Source: Branchiostoma floridae (taxonomy: Eukaryota; Chordata; Leptocardii; Amphioxiformes; Branchiostomatidae). Taken from it: DNA of 64,000 nucleotides. Under the pieces are notes generated by a model. The model was given only the letters and a program-made list of their open reading frames with translations, was not told where the DNA came from and did not search any database. The DNA lies in the NCBI RefSeq assembly GCF_000003815.2, contig NC_049979.1:29553235-29617234 (forward strand), in the 5' to 3' direction. Shown here in pieces: positions 63,721 through 64,000 of this stretch; position 1 is the first letter of the stretch, and every line of letters starts with the position of its first letter. The position numbers were made by a program, and so were the translations under genes.

Positions 63721-64000
63721 CATTTATAAAAGATCTCCTGCAAGTCTGCGGTCTCACGCCCGCCGGCGGCTAGAGAGAGGCGACCGGTCTTACCCCGCCG
63801 TGGGAAAATCAGCGTCACGCGTCGGCGCCCCCCTCCCCACTACAGGTGGAAGTCGAATCGTGCTGTCGTTTTAGTTTTCATTCCCCCCCCCTCCCCCGAT
63901 TTACCGTAAGTTATTACCACCACAGAACCAAGAAAAAGTCCAAAATATATGTAAATGAAAATAGTTTCCGTCAAGCCGCTCAGGCCCGCGAGCTGCAAAC
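63721..64000. other. Window end, no feature recognised
   Basis: A GC-rich segment with C runs (63838 and 63883). No exon or repeat unit could be assigned. Confidence 0.4.

Overview
This window is animal nuclear DNA, most likely from a cephalochordate (amphioxus, Branchiostoma). That assignment is inference. It rests on short spliced exons with GT/AG borders, a near-vertebrate FBXO11, an intronless olfactory-receptor-like GPCR, and introns crowded with tRNA-derived SINEs and MITEs. One 100-N assembly gap lies at 61999-62098.

Layout. (1) 2186-27138/27290, + strand: a complete FBXO11 gene, the substrate receptor of an SCF ubiquitin ligase. It has 22 coding exons whose phases all chain correctly, giving about 871 residues: basic N-terminus, F-box, a long parallel beta-helix and a C-terminal UBR-type zinc finger. 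The last coding exon is present twice in tandem (27009-27138 and 27170-27290), so two C-termini can be encoded. (2) 19599-24516, inside FBXO11 intron 18: a 4.9-kb DIRS1-like tyrosine-recombinase retrotransposon in the sense orientation. It has perfect 130-bp inverted repeats and a 110-bp internal complementary region. (3) 27291-32391: FBXO11 3' UTR, then decayed LINE and SINE sequence. (4) 32392-33609, + strand: a single-exon class A GPCR with olfactory-receptor hallmarks but ELY in place of DRY. (5) 33610-39292: non-coding, with several MITEs and a SINE. (6) 39293-54340, - strand: a large secreted matrix protein of the CILP (cartilage intermediate layer protein) type. It carries a hydrophobic leader, two sushi domains, 20 EGF domains on nearly identical 114-bp exons, TSP1, a regulatory-like domain, Ig, a CILP-like region with a furin-type site, and a Thr/Ser/Pro tail made from a 36-bp coding minisatellite. 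Its first exon is not resolved. (7) 54341-64000: repeats (paired 1-kb repeats, an RTE LINE fragment, minisatellites, MITEs) with no convincing gene.

The three genes are not an operon and show no shared pathway. FBXO11 acts in nuclear/cytosolic protein turnover, the GPCR is probably chemosensory, and the CILP-like protein belongs in the extracellular matrix. What links the regions is mobile DNA: at least five TIR element types with readable target duplications (TA, TTAA, 8 bp, 8-9 bp), two SINE families, three LINE fragments and one young DIRS copy.
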